Source of the DNA: Xenorhabdus eapokensis
Lineage (GTDB): Bacteria > Pseudomonadota > Gammaproteobacteria > Enterobacterales > Enterobacteriaceae
DNA length: 28,593 bases
Reading direction: 5' to 3'
Assembly (NCBI RefSeq): GCF_001908105.1
Contig: NZ_MKGQ01000035.1
Coordinates: 1 to 28,593, forward strand
Under the pieces are notes generated by a model. The model did no database searches and was not told the DNA's origin. It saw only the letters and a program-made list of their open reading frames with translations. The translations under genes and the position numbers were made by a program. This document shows, piece after piece, positions 26,169 through 28,593 of the stretch. Numbering within the stretch: the stretch's first letter is position 1; each line of letters begins with the position of its first letter.

Positions 26169-26180
26169 GACCCCATCGGG
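26169..26180 (+). repeat. Putative attR: GACCCCATCGGG before the displaced tip 2
   Basis: Left flank is the element end (CCCTAA). Right flank (CTGCTGGGCGGGTTTAAT) is a different rhs allele from the element's own (TTGCTGGGCGGGTTTAAC). That is the expected right junction of an insertion into a resident rhs gene. Confidence 0.65.
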
Positions 26181-26594
26181 CTGCTGGGCGGGTTTAATCC
26201 GTATGGGTATGTGCATAATCCGACAGGATGGGTAGATCCGTTTGGATTAACAAGTTGTCCTCCGCCAGAAATAAAAGCTACGCAGGTTGGCCTAAGAAAT
26301 CCTAAACAAATCGATGGCATGAAAAAAGATATGCTCGATGGTAAGTTTGATTTTTCACTTCCACAAAATAAGGTTGGCGGCTTTGTGGACTCTAATGGAA
26401 CTTATTATATGGGTGAAGGGCATCATAGAATGGTTGCTGCTCAGGAAATATATAAAGAAACAGGCGATGCTAAATATATTAATAAGTTAATAGAAAATGG
26501 TTCATGGACTAGAACAAACTCACCACCGACTGATGCTAGAGCAATGCCATCAAGAAGTTTCTTTAGTAATTTAAGAAACAAATTAGGATTTTAA
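26169..26594 (+). pseudogene. Displaced Rhs tip 2, ParB-like toxin domain
   Basis: Reading from the junction gives DPIGLLGGFNPYGYVHNPTG, the cleavage motif PTGWVDPFGL, then a toxin of about 105 residues (TSCPPPEIKATQVGLRN... to ...SFFSNLRNKLGF). The segment GTYYMGEGHHRMVAAQEIYK resembles the GxHR-AA box of ParB/Srx-type nuclease folds that occur as polymorphic-toxin tips. TAA at 26166-26168 lies directly before it in frame, so it is cut off from any core. A GTG at 26211 could only give a 127-residue piece. It would be in frame with the upstream rhs core if both element copies were removed. The Rhs-tip call is firm, and the ParB-like call is moderate. Confidence 0.75.
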
Positions 26595-26596
26595 AG

Positions 26597-26926
26597 ATGA
26601 GAAAAATTATCATATATTCCAATATGTTAAATAAATCTTTATCATATATAAGAAATGTGCAAACGCATTCTTGTTTTAGAAAGGCTTTCGATAAATCTTG
26701 TTATATGGAAGCAGAGCTATTACATAATATTGTTATATCTCTTACTGATGAAGAAATGACTTTACATGATATTTTTTTCCTAAATAATCATGCTAGATTC
26801 TATTTAGAGAATACCAATGATAAAGAGTGCGCTAATTATTATTCTCACCAAGATGATATAAAGAAATTATTTAGCATCGTTCCTGAATACCTAAAAAATC
26901 AACTTGAGTGGCAAGGGCCTCAATAA
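26597..26926 (+). CDS. Putative immunity protein for displaced tip 2
   Basis: A 109-residue, AT-rich protein starting 2 bases after the tip 2 stop, with no signal peptide. It is unlike immunity 1 and matches no family I recognise. Features: a basic N-terminus (MRKIIIYSNMLNKSLSYIRN), a Cys/His-containing middle, and a C-terminus of 'DIKKLFSIVPEYLKNQLEWQ'. Position after a toxin tip and small size make it the likely cognate immunity protein. Keeping an intact immunity gene after losing the toxin fusion would protect against sister cells that still deploy tip 2. Confidence 0.65.
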   Translation: MRKIIIYSNMLNKSLSYIRNVQTHSCFRKAFDKSCYMEAELLHNIVISLTDEEMTLHDIFFLNNHARFYLENTNDKECANYYSHQDDIKKLFSIVPEYLKNQLEWQGPQ

Positions 26927-26948
26927 CATTCTTTACTATCAGAATAAG

Positions 26949-26992
26949 AAGCCGGAAAGATCTCCACGATCTTCCGGCTTTCTTCTTTTTTT
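26949..26992 (+). terminator. Intrinsic terminator after immunity gene 2
   Basis: The arms AAGCCGGAAAGATC (26949-26962) and GATCTTCCGGCTT (26968-26980) are followed by TCTTCTTTTTTT. It is almost the same hairpin as after immunity 1 although the genes before it are unrelated. Confidence 0.85.
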
Positions 26993-27014
26993 AAGAGCTG
27001 CTCAGTCCCTGCCC

Positions 27015-27170
27015 TTAGCGGCTTATGTAGTCGCCAAGCAGCTCCCGCATCTTGAGCTTGATCTCACTGAGCTGGTCTTGCTGGCGCTGGTACTGCTGCT
27101 TAATGGTTCGAGTGTCGTCACTGTCGGGGATCAGCACCAGACAGCCCTCCATAATCTTGACCGTGAATGT
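27015..27170 (-). pseudogene. symE remnant (C-terminal part only)
   Basis: Closely matches the last about 52 codons of the symE at 13669-13992 (KIMEGCLVLIPDSDDTRTIK, then QQYQRQQDQL... to the stop at 27015-27017), with scattered differences. Homology ends near 27170, and the N-terminal half is missing. It occupies the same place relative to tip, immunity gene and terminator as in the intact units. Confidence 0.8.
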
Positions 27171-27401
27171 GCTACTTCAAGTCACCCATGCCATCGGAAT
27201 ATTTTGACTAAAGGCATTCGTGGATTCATGCTAATTTAGTGCCGCAGTGGCTTGGAGTTCACGAGAAAATTCAGGCATAAAAAATCAGCTTTAGATAATC
27301 ATCTGAGTCCGATTATGATTTATTTGAGTTTGCTTAAGTAAGCAGTATTTAAAAATCTTTATTATTACTATCCTCAATACCTCATATTAAATGGAGATTT
27401 T
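27171..27401 (+). promoter_or_regulatory. Intergenic region with candidate promoter for the DUF1266 gene
   Basis: No gene seen in about 230 bases. TTGAGT (27324-27329), 16 bases, TATTTA (27346-27351) is a possible promoter. Its spacer holds TGCTTA-AG-TAAGCA (27331-27344), a dyad that could be an operator. GGAG at 27393 is the ribosome binding site. Confidence 0.3.
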
Positions 27402-28319
27402 ATGCAGTTGTTTTTACGCGTAGGGATTTTAATTCTTTTCCTTCTGGGTGTGGGTTATAGCATTTATGCCCAATTTTCCCCTTATGTAACAAAAGAAAAT
27501 AGGAAAGAAGAGATTGAGATCACCACGCAAAATACGCTCCCACCGGTAACTAGTGAAGACTGGGGCATCATTTTAGGGGCACCTTATGCGGTTTTCAATG
27601 AGCATGCCATCAATGACTATACCCCCGACACCGCCAAGGACAATGGTTTATCATCAGCATGGGGGATCAAAAACCGACAGGATTTACTCCAGCAATTATT
27701 TTGGCTCATTGTAGACGGTCATTCCACCGATTATTACGCCATGAGAGATAATGTCATTCAAATAACAAAACAGGATTTCGACACCTTACTAAGCCGCATT
27801 GAAAAGAGCCAATGGGATGAAACAGAAAAACAAGAAATCCTCTGGCGATATAAAATGATGTACCACAATACCAATAATATTCAGAATGTGGATTATCTGG
27901 CTTGGGATTATGTCCGGTTCAGTATGTTATGTTTAGAAGGTGCTCGGCTGAAATACATTACCGCCGAAGAAGCCAAAGCCTGGACGCGAATGTTAGCTCC
28001 GAGTCTGCGTAAAACGTACACGAGTTGGGCGGATTTGTGGCATCAATTATTCATCACTCGCTGGTTCTGGTCGGCACAGGATACGCAATGGACAAGTAGC
28101 CAGTCTCATTACCTTGCTATCGTCGATAATTTATTACAGGACAAGGGTAGCCCTGCAAATACGATTAACTGGAATGTGCCACTTTCCTCCTCGGATACGA
28201 CGTCATTTGCTGAAGCGGTGGCCAGTTTGGAATTAGAAGATGAAGACGGTGTGGTTGTCGGGGTCAATGAGCTGAATGAAATCATCCAATCGAACCTGAA
28301 TATCATTGGATTAAAATAA
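27402..28319 (+). CDS. DUF1266 protein with N-terminal membrane anchor
   Basis: A 305-residue protein. Residues about 4-24 (LFLRVGILILFLLGVGYSIY) form one membrane segment, and the rest should be soluble. The DUF1266 domain covers about 80-225: LSSAWGIKNRQDLLQQLFWL, 'NVDYLAWDYVRFSMLCLEGARLKYITAEEAKAW' (given here in parts: AWDYVRFSML, GARLKYITAEEAKAW), then SWADLWHQLFITRWFWSA. The family's function is unknown. Members often occur near Rhs or T6SS genes, so a link to effector biology is possible but not shown. GGAG stands 6 bases before the ATG. It lies just past the displaced tip remnant and before an IS end. Confidence 0.8.
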   Translation: MQLFLRVGILILFLLGVGYSIYAQFSPYVTKENRKEEIEITTQNTLPPVTSEDWGIILGAPYAVFNEHAINDYTPDTAKDNGLSSAWGIKNRQDLLQQLFWLIVDGHSTDYYAMRDNVIQITKQDFDTLLSRIEKSQWDETEKQEILWRYKMMYHNTNNIQNVDYLAWDYVRFSMLCLEGARLKYITAEEAKAWTRMLAPSLRKTYTSWADLWHQLFITRWFWSAQDTQWTSSQSHYLAIVDNLLQDKGSPANTINWNVPLSSSDTTSFAEAVASLELEDEDGVVVGVNELNEIIQSNLNIIGLK

Positions 28320-28461
28320 GCCAAAATATAAAACATCAGTAGGGGCAATGTGTCCTTGGTTACCTAGTTAACCCGAATTCTGGATAAGAAATTGACGAGA
28401 AGCCTGTTCCAGGAGCAAAGTTTTGGTGCACACCGAAAACAACTCCGAGGGGGAACAGGCT

Positions 28462-28498
28462 ATGGACAAGTTAGTTGAAATTTTCTGTGATGTCGATG
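28462..28498 (+). pseudogene. IS982-family transposase, N-terminus only (interrupted)
   Basis: ATG at 28462 encodes MDKLVEIFCDVD, the typical IS982-family transposase start. It then meets foreign sequence at 28499 instead of the usual Asp-Phe-Cys continuation. The rest of the gene, if present, is outside the window. Confidence 0.65.
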
Positions 28499-28593
28499 GT
28501 GCGCTGGGAAAAGCTGCACTGTTTCTTGCGGGTGAAAGTCCCGTCGTAGAAGATTAGCCAGATCACTACGTAGCGAGTCTTGCATCTCCGGCG
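28499..28593 (+). mobile_element. 5' end of a bacterial group II intron
   Basis: Starts with GTGCG, the 5' consensus of group II introns, at the exact point where transposase homology ends. It continues with GCGGGTGAAAGTCCCGTCG (a domain I-like stem), then AGCCAGATCACTACGTAGCG. Neither the reverse transcriptase nor domain V is in the window. Confidence 0.65.

Larger units (their letters stand above)
28371..28593 (+). mobile_element. IS982-like insertion sequence, left part
   Basis: The apparent left terminal repeat begins near 28371 (ACCCGAATTCTGGATAAG), followed about 90 bases later by the transposase start. The right end lies beyond the window. Family assignment rests on the transposase N-terminus. 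Confidence 0.6.

Overview
The window looks like a type VI secretion (T6SS) Rhs-effector island of a gammaproteobacterium. The protein style (VgrG, DUF2169, DUF4150 PAAR-like, Rhs, SymE, DUF1266, an IS982-type IS) suggests Xenorhabdus, Photorhabdus or a close relative. The genus is inference.

Layout. (1) 1-5500: an N-terminal vgrG fragment on the minus strand, then a P4-satellite-like element, also on minus: an iteron-bearing replication region (about 814-1136), an alpha-type primase-helicase, an AlpA regulator and a P4-type integrase. The rest of vgrG begins at about 5500 on the plus strand. Inverting about 100-5500 would rejoin the two vgrG parts, so vgrG appears to have been broken by an inversion. 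(2) 5473-13600, plus strand: vgrG C-terminal part, DUF2169 protein, PAAR-like DUF4150 protein, a 1550-residue Rhs effector and its overlapping immunity gene. (3) 12753-26168: two head-to-tail copies of a 6708-bp unit that look identical. Each holds an Rhs toxin tip, immunity gene, terminator, SymE-family toxin, Cro/C1 regulator, CHC2/TOPRIM primase-ATPase, XerC/D-like tyrosine recombinase and about 0.93 kb of GC-rich, hairpin-bearing DNA. (4) 26169-27170: a displaced, older Rhs tip (ParB-like) with its own immunity gene, the same kind of terminator and a symE remnant. (5) 27402-28593: a DUF1266 membrane-anchored protein, then the left end of an IS982-like IS whose transposase is interrupted by the 5' end of a group II intron.

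Main idea. Each 6708-bp unit begins with GACCCCATCGGG, the stretch of the conserved rhs core that encodes Asp-Pro-Ile-Gly, just upstream of the Rhs self-cleavage motif. The same 12 bases recur at the start of copy 2 and at the start of the displaced tip. This is what integration of a mobile element into the rhs core would leave if the element carried its own in-frame toxin tip and immunity gene. Insertion would re-arm the Rhs protein with a new toxin and push the old toxin-immunity pair downstream, behind an in-frame TAA. Excision would restore the old fusion. The regulator, SymE, primase and recombinase would serve maintenance, replication and movement. This mechanism is inferred from the junctions and has not been demonstrated.
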